The position numbers and the translations under genes were made by a program. 64,000 nucleotides of DNA from Cytobacillus oceanisediminis (lineage in GTDB: Bacteria; Bacillota; Bacilli; Bacillales; Cytobacillaceae): contig NZ_CP065511.1 in assembly GCF_022811925.1 (NCBI RefSeq), positions 3,589,501 to 3,653,500 on the forward strand, read 5' to 3'. Positions 1 through 7,037 of this stretch are shown piece by piece (position 1 is the stretch's first letter; each line of letters opens with the position of its first letter). The notes under the pieces are model-generated. The model was not told the origin of the DNA, ran no database searches, and was given only the letters and a program-made list of their open reading frames with translations.

Positions 1-1211
1 GGAGCACGGCCATAGCTTTTTGAACCCACGATATAAAAATTCTTCTCAGGCTGTCTTAACTCCTTTTCTCCATGGGGGCGAACCGTACCGCAGCTATGAA
101 TATTAGGATCAATTAATGGTGCTAGTGCTTCTACGCTTTCAGTTGAAGAATCTATGGAAGTACGGAGTTCATTTATGATTGAAAAATCCGGACGGCTTCC
201 TGTATTGACAATCATTTCATCGATTCCATCCAGGCTGCCCGGCTTGCCATTTTGAATGCCTATTAACTCGATTCCCGTTTCTGACTTTTTGACCAACTGG
301 ATGCGAAATGGAGTAATGACCTCCACTTGACCATTATCAACCAATTGGTGGATTCTGCTTCCGAGGCGGCCGCGTGCTTCAAGTGCATCTTTTTCTTCTC
401 CTCCGTAGGCATCCTCAACCTGATTTCTTCTCATAATCCATAGAATTTCCGTTTCGGGATAAGAATCTTTCAATGTGGCTAAATCCAGCAAGGAATTAAT
501 CGCTGAATGGCCTCCCCCGACAACTGCTATGCGCTTATTCCGATAGCGCTGCTGCTCACTCCCTAATATATCGGGTATTCCATAAAATATCTTTTCCTTC
601 AGTTCCTTCTCATCAGCCAGCCATATTCCGCTTGAGGAAGCTGGATTAGGATTTCCCCAGGTGCCTGCTGCATCAATTACTGCTCTCGATTCGAATGTTT
701 TGTACTCTCCATTCTGCTCAGCATGGATGACATAAGGGGAATTTTCCCTATTTGCAGTTTTCATTTTATCGGTGTCTTTTCTGCCAACTGATAAAACTTT
801 CGTATTAAGGTGAATGAAAGGCTTTATCTCAGGTAACCTTGACAGTGGCTTTAGATATTGTTCAACTAGTTCCTCCCCGGAAGGCAAAGCTTCCAATTGC
901 GGCTGTACCCAGCCATTGGCGCTTAATAACCTGGCAGCAGCTTTATCAATATTGTATCGCCAAGGTGAGAATAAGCGAATATGACCCCAGCTCTTAATAT
1001 TGGCTCCAGCTTGCTTCCCCGACTCCAGCAAAATAAATGATTTCCCCCTGCTTGCCAGGTGTGCAGCAGCTGCCAGCCCAACCGGTCCGGCGCCAATTAT
1101 AGCAACAGGCAACTCTCTTCCTTCATCCTTGCTTCGTGAAGACTTTTCTGACTCGTTTTTCTTAGGCGTGCAGCATCCTTTGACAACAAAAAGATCATTC
1201 TGATTAGTCAT
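1..1211 (-). CDS. FAD/NAD(P)-binding oxidoreductase (C-terminus outside window)
   Basis: The reading frame starts at the ATG at 1211 (GAGGAGAAAG upstream) and runs off the left edge, so about 403 residues are visible. A Cys-containing N-terminal tail (VVKGCCTPKK) precedes a Rossmann dinucleotide motif (AIIGAGPVGLAAAAHL, about residues 38-53). A second one (AVVGGGHSAINS) lies near residue 230, the two-dinucleotide layout of flavin monooxygenase/thioredoxin reductase-like enzymes. The end of the visible part, NFYIVGSKSYGRAP, is typical of flavoproteins in metal or metalloid resistance loci. It lies 73 nt behind a cysteine-rich MarR regulator on the same strand, with a perfect inverted repeat just upstream, so regulation by that protein is likely. 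The substrate is unknown; a role in metal(loid) or thiol stress is inference. Confidence 0.75.
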   Translation of the reverse strand, partial: MTNQNDLFVVKGCCTPKKNESEKSSRSKDEGRELPVAIIGAGPVGLAAAAHLASRGKSFILLESGKQAGANIKSWGHIRLFSPWRYNIDKAAARLLSANGWVQPQLEALPSGEELVEQYLKPLSRLPEIKPFIHLNTKVLSVGRKDTDKMKTANRENSPYVIHAEQNGEYKTFESRAVIDAAGTWGNPNPASSSGIWLADEKELKEKIFYGIPDILGSEQQRYRNKRIAVVGGGHSAINSLLDLATLKDSYPETEILWIMRRNQVEDAYGGEEKDALEARGRLGSRIHQLVDNGQVEVITPFRIQLVKKSETGIELIGIQNGKPGSLDGIDEMIVNTGSRPDFSIINELRTSIDSSTESVEALAPLIDPNIHSCGTVRPHGEKELRQPEKNFYIVGSKSYGRA

Positions 1212-1250
1212 GCTTTCTCCTCTTTTCTCCAAATTAGGATTGATTAATTT

Positions 1251-1269
1251 TACTTGCAATATGCAAGTA
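1251..1269. promoter_or_regulatory. Inverted repeat, candidate MarR operator
   Basis: TACTTGCA-ATA-TGCAAGTA is a perfect 8-bp inverted repeat with a 3-bp spacer. It lies 40 nt upstream of the oxidoreductase start and downstream of the MarR gene. Size and symmetry suit a MarR dimer. A related TTGCAA element overlaps the -35 box of the MarR gene itself. Confidence 0.55.
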
Positions 1270-1284
1270 TTACACCCAGGGGAT

Positions 1285-1734
1285 TTACCCCTGCATTGGC
1301 TTACAGCATGCACTGGACTTTGCCATCGCATTATTTAACAAATGAATCGAGCGGATGACTGTTTCTTTTTCAAACTCATTCATTTGGGAAAAAACCTCAT
1401 GTAAAAATGAATTCATCTGCTGATCTATTGAACCTGCAATATACTTGCCTTCAGCAGTCAGCGAAAGAATACTGATTCTCTTATCAGCAGGATCAGGCAT
1501 TTTCTTTACTAAATTCATCTTGACTAAAGACTGAACCTGCCTGCTGAAAGTAGTAATTTCCGTCCCTAACGTATCTGCAATCTGCTGCATGGACGGGTTA
1601 TGCTGATTGTCAATCTCATAAAGAATATGGCTTTGAATGAGGGAAATATCGCAACCGCCGACACTGCAGCAATTCTTATTAAGTAAACCAAAACGGCGCG
1701 TCATTACTTGAAACAAACTGCGAAGATTTTCCAT
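1285..1734 (-). CDS. Cysteine-rich MarR-family transcriptional regulator
   Basis: A protein of 149 residues with a winged helix at about 45-110 (MQQIADTLGTEITTFSRQVQSLVK, then a DPADKR wing), as in MarR repressors. I start it at the ATG at 1734 because GAGGTG sits 6 nt upstream; a GTG three codons earlier overlaps that ribosome binding site. The cysteines are unusual: C22, C23 and C28 (CCSVGGC) near the N-terminus and C143-C144 at the C-terminus. MarR proteins with such clusters sense thiol oxidation or bind metals, so a redox or metal(loid) signal is inferred. It is probably autoregulated and controls the downstream flavoprotein. Confidence 0.85.
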   Translation of the reverse strand: MENLRSLFQVMTRRFGLLNKNCCSVGGCDISLIQSHILYEIDNQHNPSMQQIADTLGTEITTFSRQVQSLVKMNLVKKMPDPADKRISILSLTAEGKYIAGSIDQQMNSFLHEVFSQMNEFEKETVIRSIHLLNNAMAKSSACCKPMQG

Positions 1735-1754
1735 TATTTTCACCTCTTGGTTAC

Positions 1755-1783
1755 ATTATAGCTATATTATTTGTAATTTGCAA
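1755..1783 (-). promoter_or_regulatory. Promoter of the MarR gene with overlapping operator-like element
   Basis: On the minus strand, TTGCAA (1778-1783), a 17-bp spacer and TATAAT (1755-1760) form a strong sigma-A promoter. The -35 box lies in the imperfect palindrome TTGCAAATTACAA (1771-1783), related to the TACTTGCA/TGCAAGTA repeat at 1251-1269. This suggests autoregulation. Confidence 0.6.
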
Positions 1784-1810
1784 CTAATTTTTTGAATTTT
1801 TTTACCAAAA

Positions 1811-1839
1811 AAGCAGACCCCCATTTTTCAGGTCTGCTT
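1811..1839 (-). terminator. Rho-independent terminator after yvdR
   Basis: A 9-bp stem, AAGCAGACC / GGTCTGCTT, with an 11-nt loop. On the minus strand it is followed by a T-rich run, ending the yvdT-yvdS-yvdR transcript. Confidence 0.75.
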
Positions 1840-1866
1840 CCGATATGATCATAGCTTAATAAGTAC

Positions 1867-2181
1867 TTAAGATGTCAACCCCAGACCAATAACTCCAATT
1901 AATATAAACGCCAGGGATAAAAATTGTTTATATCCGAATTTTTCTTTAAACCAGAACAAACCAGCCAGCGTAATGCCAATGCTCCCTACTCCTGTCCAAA
2001 TAGCATAGGCCACACCGGCTGGAATCCTTTGCATGGCCATAGATAAGCAGAAGAAAGAGAAAATAAAACCAACTACCATTACAACGATCGGCCATTTCTT
2101 TCTCGTTCCATCCATGTATTTCATGGCGATTGTGGCGATCACTTCTTCGATCCCCGCCAGGACCAATAATCCCCATGCCAT
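1867..2181 (-). CDS. yvdR: Paired small multidrug resistance (SMR) subunit, YvdR-like
   Basis: A protein of 104 residues with four predicted membrane helices and the SMR signature: an early glutamate pair (AGIEEVIA, helix 1), then PAGVAYAIWTGVGSIG in helix 3. From memory the sequence closely resembles B. subtilis YvdR (106 residues). SMR proteins are proton-coupled exporters of small cationic drugs or guanidinium compounds. Paired SMRs such as this one and the gene before it work as heterodimers in opposite topology. Its start overlaps the yvdS stop (TAATG), so the two are translationally coupled. The substrate is not known. Confidence 0.88.
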   Translation of the reverse strand: MAWGLLVLAGIEEVIATIAMKYMDGTRKKWPIVVMVVGFIFSFFCLSMAMQRIPAGVAYAIWTGVGSIGITLAGLFWFKEKFGYKQFLSLAFILIGVIGLGLTS

Positions 2182-2516
2182 TAAGATTCACCTCTCGCTT
2201 CAGTGTTTTCCTGTTTCGTAAAAGTCTTCATGCCAATAATTCCTGCCAATAAAATCACCAGAAAGAATACTTGAGTTACCGAAAAAGGCTCCCCCATTAT
2301 CACACCTAAAATATAAGTGCCTACAGTTCCAATCCCGACGAATACGGTATAAGCCGCCGCAACAGGAATTACCTTATATGATCGGATTAATAATATGAAA
2401 CTTGCTGCTATCAGCACAGTGGTAATCGTCCAATCCAGAATTGAATCTGCATATTTTAAACCTGAAGCCCACAATACTTCAAGGATGCCGGCTGCAAATA
2501 CTAACATCCATTTCAT
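2181..2516 (-). CDS. yvdS: Paired small multidrug resistance (SMR) subunit, YvdS-like
   Basis: A protein of 111 residues with four predicted membrane helices. Helix 1 carries the SMR glutamate (AGILEVLWASGLKYADS) and helix 3 has AAAYTVFVGIGTVGTY. It matches B. subtilis YvdS in length and pattern. It is the first of the two SMR genes behind the TetR gene, the same order as in B. subtilis yvdT-yvdS-yvdR. A palindrome at 2536-2552, identical in core to one in the yvdT promoter, lies 20 nt upstream of its start, so YvdT may also control this gene directly. Confidence 0.88.
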   Translation of the reverse strand: MKWMLVFAAGILEVLWASGLKYADSILDWTITTVLIAASFILLIRSYKVIPVAAAYTVFVGIGTVGTYILGVIMGEPFSVTQVFFLVILLAGIIGMKTFTKQENTEARGES

Positions 2517-2535
2517 TTGCCCTCAACTCCCTCTG

Positions 2536-2552
2536 AATGACAGTCAGTCATT
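2536..2552. promoter_or_regulatory. Candidate YvdT operator O2
   Basis: AATGACAGTCAGTCATT: half-sites AATGAC/GTCATT around AGTCA, between yvdT and yvdS. Fifteen of its 17 bases recur, on the other strand, over the yvdT transcription start (3199-3215). TetR-family repressors bind palindromes of this kind. Confidence 0.6.
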
Positions 2553-2565
2553 TTTCTTTAAAGAA

Positions 2566-2592
2566 AAATTATTGGAAGCAGTCCAATAATTT
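2566..2592 (-). terminator. Hairpin at the end of yvdT (terminator or attenuator)
   Basis: AAATTATTGGA / TCCAATAATTT is an 11-bp stem with a 5-nt loop that overlaps the yvdT stop. On the minus strand it runs into TTTTTCTTT. It could partly separate expression of yvdT from yvdS-yvdR. Confidence 0.5.
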
Positions 2593-3182
2593 TAGCACGT
2601 GATTAATGATTTCCTGATAAATTTAAAAAGCTCTTCTTTATAAACAGTCAGGGACTCATCCTGCTCGCCGCCAATATAATATCTTTCAGCAGCATTTTCG
2701 ATCAGGTTAATGATGGTCCTTGAGGTCCACTTGACATTAATGTCTGCATAAATTTCTTCTTTCTGAACTGCCTTGCTGATTTCAATCTCAAGCCATTCGT
2801 AATATGGCCGATATACCTCTTCCCATTTTTCCAGGGAATGATTGACAGCGAGTCCTGAGTATACAAGTACTATAATATCTTTATGTTCATCTGTAACCTT
2901 AAAGGTCTCATCAATTACGGCATCTAAAGTGCTCCAGAAGCTTTCTGCTCCCTGCACCTTTCTCTTCATCCGATCCAGTATTTTGGTGAGAAGTGAATTG
3001 GCGATCGCAGGAACCAAATCACTCTTTGAAGAAAAATATAAATAGAATGTTCCCTGAGCGATGCCTGCTTTCTTAACGATCTCTGATACCGAGGATTTTT
3101 CAAGGCCTTTTTCAGAAATAACCTCTATAGAAGCATTCAGTATTCTACTGTATTTATCATCTGGCCGATCCTGCAAGATCAT
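2592..3182 (-). CDS. yvdT: TetR-family repressor, YvdT-like
   Basis: A protein of 196 residues. The N-terminal TetR helix-turn-helix is clear (ILNASIEVISEKGLEKSSVSEIVKKAG, then GTFYLYFSSK), followed by an alpha-helical ligand domain. The frame stays open up to a TTG at 3245, but the stretch 3217-3245 is a perfect promoter (TTGATA-N17-TATAAT) and the strong AAGGAGGG site lies at 3186-3193. I therefore start it at the ATG at 3182 (TTG at 3176 is the alternative), which also fits the 194-residue B. subtilis protein. It heads the operon with yvdS and yvdR and probably represses it; the inducer is unknown. Confidence 0.88.
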   Translation of the reverse strand: MILQDRPDDKYSRILNASIEVISEKGLEKSSVSEIVKKAGIAQGTFYLYFSSKSDLVPAIANSLLTKILDRMKRKVQGAESFWSTLDAVIDETFKVTDEHKDIIVLVYSGLAVNHSLEKWEEVYRPYYEWLEIEISKAVQKEEIYADINVKWTSRTIINLIENAAERYYIGGEQDESLTVYKEELFKFIRKSLITC

Positions 3183-3198
3183 TCCCTCCTTATCCAAT

Positions 3199-3215
3199 AG
3201 TGACTGACTGTCATT
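3199..3215. promoter_or_regulatory. Candidate YvdT operator O1
   Basis: AGTGACTGACTGTCATT, the reverse complement of the O2 element with 2 mismatches. It lies immediately downstream of the yvdT -10 box, over the expected transcription start, where a repressor would block initiation. Confidence 0.6.
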
Positions 3216-3216
3216 C

Positions 3217-3245
3217 ATTATACCAATCCTTTCCCTTTCTATCAA
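3217..3245 (-). promoter_or_regulatory. yvdT promoter
   Basis: On the minus strand TTGATA (3240-3245), exactly 17 bp, and TATAAT (3217-3222): a near-consensus sigma-A promoter. Confidence 0.75.
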
Positions 3246-3291
3246 GAATAATGAAAAGTCCCTTGAAACTTGGTATTTTTCCAGAACTAAT

Positions 3292-3323
3292 TACTTTGCA
3301 CAAAGTATAATATCGATTATACT
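3292..3323 (+). promoter_or_regulatory. Promoter of the first SDR gene with embedded palindromic operator
   Basis: TACTTTG-CA-CAAAGTA (3292-3307) is a perfect 7-bp inverted repeat. Its centre supplies the -35 box TTGCAC (3296-3301), followed by 16 bp and TATACT (3318-3323). The same palindrome, also holding the -35 box, recurs at 4991-5008 beside a PadR-family gene. Confidence 0.65.
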
Positions 3324-3328
3324 AAATT

Positions 3329-3342
3329 TGTAAACGCTTTTT
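3329..3342 (+). promoter_or_regulatory. cre-like site (catabolite control)
   Basis: TGTAAACGCTTTTT matches 12 of 14 positions of the CcpA operator consensus TGWAARCGYTWWCA. It lies just downstream of the promoter for the SDR at 3370, where CcpA binding would repress in rich sugar. Confidence 0.5.
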
Positions 3343-3369
3343 AAAAAGAGAAATTAAGGGGGAAATATA

Positions 3370-4104
3370 ATGGGTAAATTCGATAATAAAATTGTATTGG
3401 TTACTGGTGGAGCATCCGGCATGGGAAAACGAATGACTGAGCTTTTAGTCGAAGAAGGCGCTTATGTTATTGCAGCGGACATTAATAAAGAGCTCTTGGA
3501 CGTTGTCAGCCAAAATGATTCAGTGGAAGGCAAATTGCTGAATGTCATGTCAGAGGATGATTGGAAAAAGGCAGTGGAAGAAATCGTTGCCGATCATAGC
3601 AGAATCGATGTCCTTATTAATAATGCCGGCATTTCAAGTGAAAAGCCTATGGATGATGTGACAATTGAAGATTGGGATCTCATGATGCGCATCAATGGGT
3701 TCGGTCCATTTGCAGGAATGAAGCATGTTTTGCCTCAGATGGTCAAACAGCAAAGCGGTGCGGTTGTGAATATTTCCAGCTACACAGCCATGGTTGGAAT
3801 GGGAACAAACACGTACACTGCTTCAAAAGGGGCTGTCAGAGCCATCTCCAGAGCGGCAAGCACACAGTTTGGCCGTTTCGGTATCAGGGTTAATGCCGTT
3901 TTCCCTGGAGTTATTAAAACGCCAATGACAGAAAACCTGTCAGAATCCAGTGAAGTGCTGCAAAGATTAATTCAGGCAACTCCGCTCCAAAGACTTGGTG
4001 AAGCTGATGACGTGGCACGCGCTGTATTGTTCCTTGCTTCAGATGATGCTTCTTATATTACAGGAGCTGAACTAGTTATTGACGGCGGGTTTTCTGCACA
4101 ATAG
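3370..4104 (+). CDS. SDR-family NAD(P)-dependent oxidoreductase
   Basis: A 244-residue classical short-chain dehydrogenase. The cofactor motif TGGASGMGK is at 12-20, NNAG at 84-87, and the catalytic residues include Ser136/137, Tyr149 and Lys153 (YTASK). The C-terminus ASYITGAELVIDGGF is typical of the family. Asp37 after the second strand (AADIN) favours NAD over NADP. The start ATG has AAGGGGG upstream. It stands alone on the plus strand; a palindrome in its promoter is shared with the SDR/PadR locus at 5 kb, so the PadR protein may control both. The substrate cannot be told. Confidence 0.88.
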   Translation: MGKFDNKIVLVTGGASGMGKRMTELLVEEGAYVIAADINKELLDVVSQNDSVEGKLLNVMSEDDWKKAVEEIVADHSRIDVLINNAGISSEKPMDDVTIEDWDLMMRINGFGPFAGMKHVLPQMVKQQSGAVVNISSYTAMVGMGTNTYTASKGAVRAISRAASTQFGRFGIRVNAVFPGVIKTPMTENLSESSEVLQRLIQATPLQRLGEADDVARAVLFLASDDASYITGAELVIDGGFSAQ

Positions 4105-4133
4105 AAAAGCGGAAGGCGCCCGGTGCTAGACAG
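4103..4133 (+). repeat. Short copy (R1) of a dispersed intergenic repeat
   Basis: AGAAAAGCG...GGCGCC...GCTAGACAGT carries just the two ends of the longer copies at 16977-17224 and 59468-59537. It begins inside the TAG stop codon of the SDR gene. Confidence 0.6.
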
Positions 4134-4170
4134 TTATCTAACTTCAGATTAGATAAACCTATCCTTAAAC

Positions 4171-4200
4171 AAAGAAACTGTCCAAGCGGACAGTTTCTTT
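4171..4200 (+). terminator. Bidirectional terminator between convergent SDR genes
   Basis: A 13-bp perfect stem, AAAGAAACTGTCC / GGACAGTTTCTTT, with loop AAGC and T or A runs on both sides. Confidence 0.85.
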
Positions 4201-4204
4201 TTGC

Positions 4205-4954
4205 TTATGTTAACTTTTGCGTTCCCCCGTCTACCATAAATGTCTGTCCGGTAATGTAGGAGCTGCTTTCGCTGCTTAAGAATACAGCCACTTCCCCAAT
4301 ATCCTTTTCAGGGTCTCCCATGCGGCCAAGCGGGATTCCATTGAGTACCTGCTCATATTGATCAGGGAAGTTCTCGCTCCAATTTTTCACGCCTTCAGTA
4401 TAAGCAATTGGTGAGATTAAATTCACATTAATCTGATCCTTAGCCCACTCATTTGCAACGGTTCGCGTTAAACCGCGGATCGCTTCTTTAGCAGATCCAT
4501 AGGAGGCCTGGTTAACCTGGCCCGAAATGCCGGCACCTGAAGCAAAGTTAATCACGAATCCTTTATTTTCCTTAAGCTGTTCATATGAGGCTTGCATTAA
4601 ATGGACAGTAGGGTAAAATCCTGTATTAAGGGATAATTCAAAGTCTTCCAGTGTTGTATTCACAAAAGGCATCTGTCTGGAAACATGCGCGTTGTTGACA
4701 AGGATGTCCAATTTTCCATACAGTGAGATTGTCTCCTGCACAAGCTCAACGGCATTTTCCTTTCGGGATATGTCTTTTTCAATAAAATGAATCAATCCAA
4801 ACTGACTTAATTGCTTTACAGCCGCTTCACCGGCTTCCCGGTTGATATCTGCAATCACAACTTTGGCGCCATGTTTCAGCATGGCTGAGGCTATGCCCTT
4901 GCCAATACCGCCGGCACCGCCTGTAATTAATGCAACTTTGCCCTTTAGATTCAT
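4205..4954 (-). CDS. SDR-family NAD(P)-dependent oxidoreductase
   Basis: A protein of 249 residues: TGGAGGIGKG at 11-20, Asp37 (IADIN), Tyr152-x3-Lys156 (YGSAK), and the C-terminal YITGQTFMVDGG. The usual NNAG is NNAH (87-90), a modest deviation. The start ATG at 4954 follows GAGGAGATCAT. It is transcribed divergently from a PadR regulator; a perfect 18-bp palindrome in the shared upstream region holds its -35 box, so repression by PadR is likely. It shares that operator with the SDR at 3370. Polyol or hydroxy-acid oxidation is possible, but no substrate can be assigned. Confidence 0.87.
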   Translation of the reverse strand: MNLKGKVALITGGAGGIGKGIASAMLKHGAKVVIADINREAGEAAVKQLSQFGLIHFIEKDISRKENAVELVQETISLYGKLDILVNNAHVSRQMPFVNTTLEDFELSLNTGFYPTVHLMQASYEQLKENKGFVINFASGAGISGQVNQASYGSAKEAIRGLTRTVANEWAKDQINVNLISPIAYTEGVKNWSENFPDQYEQVLNGIPLGRMGDPEKDIGEVAVFLSSESSSYITGQTFMVDGGTQKLT

Positions 4955-4974
4955 ATGATCTCCTCCTCACCTTT

Positions 4975-5008
4975 ATTATAAATCCATTTATTACTTTGCG
5001 CAAAGTAA
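4975..5008 (-). promoter_or_regulatory. SDR/PadR divergent promoter and palindromic operator
   Basis: TTACTTTGCGCAAAGTAA (4991-5008) is a perfect 18-bp palindrome. On the minus strand it contributes the -35 box TTGCGC (4998-5003), followed by 17 bp and TATAAT (4975-4980). It also lies 22 nt upstream of the PadR start, so it can serve autoregulation. Confidence 0.7.
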
Positions 5009-5030
5009 TTGTTTAAAAGGAGCTGCTTTT

Positions 5031-5537
5031 ATGTCCATGCAAATCGTGATACTCGGTCTTTTAAAAGAGAAAGAATATCATCCCTATGAAATGAAAAAAG
5101 TCATTTTAGAACACAAATGGGATCAGCTATTCCCCGTTACGGACGGCAATTTATATCACGCCATCCGCAAACTCGAAAAGCACAAGTGGATCCAGGCGGA
5201 AAAGCAGGAACAGGTGAATAACCGCCCAAACCGTACCGTCTACCAAATTACTGAAGAAGGAAAAACTCAGCTTTCAGAAGACATCATTGAGGTGTTTAAA
5301 AAGCGGATGCCTGAACCCCGCTCCCTTTATCCGGCCCTATTATTTATCGAATCACCCGAAGTCCCTGCAGCAGCGGAGCATATTAAATCCTGGATCTCCG
5401 AGCTGAAGGCAGAAAGTGAAGGGAAGCATGACTACCAGGACGTCATTCCGAACCTGATCCAGGAGCATTATAAAGGATTAAATGAGTTTTATTTGAATTG
5501 GCTTAATAAAGTTCTCGATGCATTAGAATCAGTTTAA
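5031..5537 (+). CDS. PadR-family transcriptional regulator
   Basis: A protein of 168 residues with the PadR winged helix at the N-terminus (ILGLLKEKEYHPYEMKKVI ... DGNLYHAIRKLEKHKWIQ, then the wing NRPNRTVYQITEEGK), followed by the helical dimerisation arm. PadR proteins usually repress adjacent genes and release DNA on binding a small ligand. It is divergent from the SDR at 4205-4954 and is the obvious candidate to bind TTACTTTGCGCAAAGTAA, copied at 3292-3307. The ribosome binding site is AAGGAG. The inducer is unknown. Confidence 0.88.
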   Translation: MSMQIVILGLLKEKEYHPYEMKKVILEHKWDQLFPVTDGNLYHAIRKLEKHKWIQAEKQEQVNNRPNRTVYQITEEGKTQLSEDIIEVFKKRMPEPRSLYPALLFIESPEVPAAAEHIKSWISELKAESEGKHDYQDVIPNLIQEHYKGLNEFYLNWLNKVLDALESV

Positions 5538-5547
5538 GAATAGAAGT

Positions 5548-5572
5548 AAGGGGGGCTTCCCCTTGCTATTTT
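5548..5572 (+). terminator. Terminator after the PadR gene
   Basis: AAGGGG / CCCCTT stem with a short loop, followed by GCTATTTTATTTTTT. Confidence 0.55.
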
Positions 5573-5738
5573 ATTTTTTATATACCCGGCTGTTTCCTCC
5601 TCGGATTTACCCCCCTCTAATAAACTGTAAAAATATTGCCATTTTGCTTAAAAGCTATGTACTTTTAGACTAAAAACAATTATACTATTCTGAATATTAT
5701 CTTTTCGTTACGCGAAGGATTTTAAGGAGTGTCTTTAG

Positions 5739-6971
5739 TTGAGAAGTTCAGCAAAATTTGATTTAAAAACATTTTTCCTGATGGCCGGCATTATTTTTGT
5801 GGCTTTTAATTTACGCCCTGCGATTACATCAGTCGGGCCATTGATCGGAGCAATCCGGGAGGAAACGGGAATTTCCAATAGTGCAGCAGGCCTTCTGACT
5901 ACCCTTCCGCTCGTTGCCTTCGCCCTGCTCTCTCCTTTTGTTCCGAGGATTGCCCAAAAGCTTGGAAGTGAATGGAGCATTCTTTTGGGTTTGACTATTT
6001 TGGGAGCCGGCATTGCGGCCCGTTCTTTGGGAATGCTTCCGCCGCTGTACATAGGAACTATTTTAATAGGTTTAGGCGTAGGTCTTTGCAATGTGCTTCT
6101 TCCTGGAATGGTCAAGGAAAAGTTTCCGCAGAAGGTTGGCCTGCTTACTGGCATTTATACATTTTCAATGGGGATTTGTGCAGGGCTTGCGCCAGGATTC
6201 AGTATCCCGCTTGCAGAAAATCTTGGTCTGGGATGGAGGCTTTCACTTAGTGTATGGACCATCTTAATACTTATCGCTATTATTGTCTGGCTTCCTCAGA
6301 TCAGATTACGAAAGATAAAAACGGAAGCACCTAAAGTATCTGCACCAAAGGGTTCTATCTGGTCCTCACCCATCGCATGGCAGGTCACACTGTTTATGGG
6401 ATTGCAATCAATGGTCTATTTCAGCACCACCACCTGGCTCCCCGAAATTCTTCATAGCCAGGGACGGGAAATCGCCGCCGCTGGATGGATGGTAACGGTT
6501 TTCCAGTTTTCAGGACTCCCTGTTAATTTTATTATTCCCGTTCTTGCCGATCGGCTTCCTAACCAAAAGGGGATTGCTCTTGGCATCGGCATTTTCACTT
6601 TTGCCGGCATAACGGGTCTCCTGATGAATGTCAATGGCATCATCTCTAACATCAGTATTGTTCTTCTCGGGATTGGTCTTGGAGCAGCGATCAGTCATTC
6701 CTTAACCCTGATCGGCCTTCGTGCTGAAAATGCCAAACAGGCAGCCAGCCTTTCAGGAATGGCTCAATCAGTCGGCTACATGCTTGCCGCGGCAGGACCG
6801 ATTCTTATCGGCTCACTGTATGATCTGTTCCACTCCTGGACCGTTCCACTGATCTTCCTTATGGTCATTACTGCTATCTTTACTATTTCCGGAATTGGGG
6901 CAGGCCGAGATCAATTTGTTCTGCAGGATAAGCACCATAAACAGAAAAAGACAGCTTCCACTATTGCATAA
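5739..6971 (+). CDS. MFS transporter, CynX/NimT family
   Basis: A 410-residue membrane protein with about 12 predicted helices. The early FVAFNLRPAITSVGPL segment is characteristic of the CynX/NimT (cyanate/2-nitroimidazole transporter) branch of the major facilitator superfamily; B. subtilis YycB is the comparable protein. It starts with TTG at 5739, preceded at 9 nt by AAGGAG. It has no co-transcribed partner and ends in its own terminator. The substrate cannot be told; some members of the branch export small toxic compounds. Confidence 0.85.
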   Translation: MRSSAKFDLKTFFLMAGIIFVAFNLRPAITSVGPLIGAIREETGISNSAAGLLTTLPLVAFALLSPFVPRIAQKLGSEWSILLGLTILGAGIAARSLGMLPPLYIGTILIGLGVGLCNVLLPGMVKEKFPQKVGLLTGIYTFSMGICAGLAPGFSIPLAENLGLGWRLSLSVWTILILIAIIVWLPQIRLRKIKTEAPKVSAPKGSIWSSPIAWQVTLFMGLQSMVYFSTTTWLPEILHSQGREIAAAGWMVTVFQFSGLPVNFIIPVLADRLPNQKGIALGIGIFTFAGITGLLMNVNGIISNISIVLLGIGLGAAISHSLTLIGLRAENAKQAASLSGMAQSVGYMLAAAGPILIGSLYDLFHSWTVPLIFLMVITAIFTISGIGAGRDQFVLQDKHHKQKKTASTIA

Positions 6972-6976
6972 ATCAT

Positions 6977-7014
6977 AAAACAGCAGCCGGTTCCCTTAGA
7001 CCTGCTGCTGTTTT
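6977..7014 (+). terminator. Bidirectional terminator
   Basis: AAAACAGCAGC / GCTGCTGTTTT, an 11-bp stem between the convergent MFS and EutH genes. Confidence 0.8.
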
Positions 7015-7037
7015 ACTTTCAGTCAGTTTGCCTTAAC

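Noticed and set aside
3183..3370. Guanidine (ykkC) riboswitch before the SMR operon
   Set aside because: The region holds a compact promoter and TetR operator and no long structured leader.
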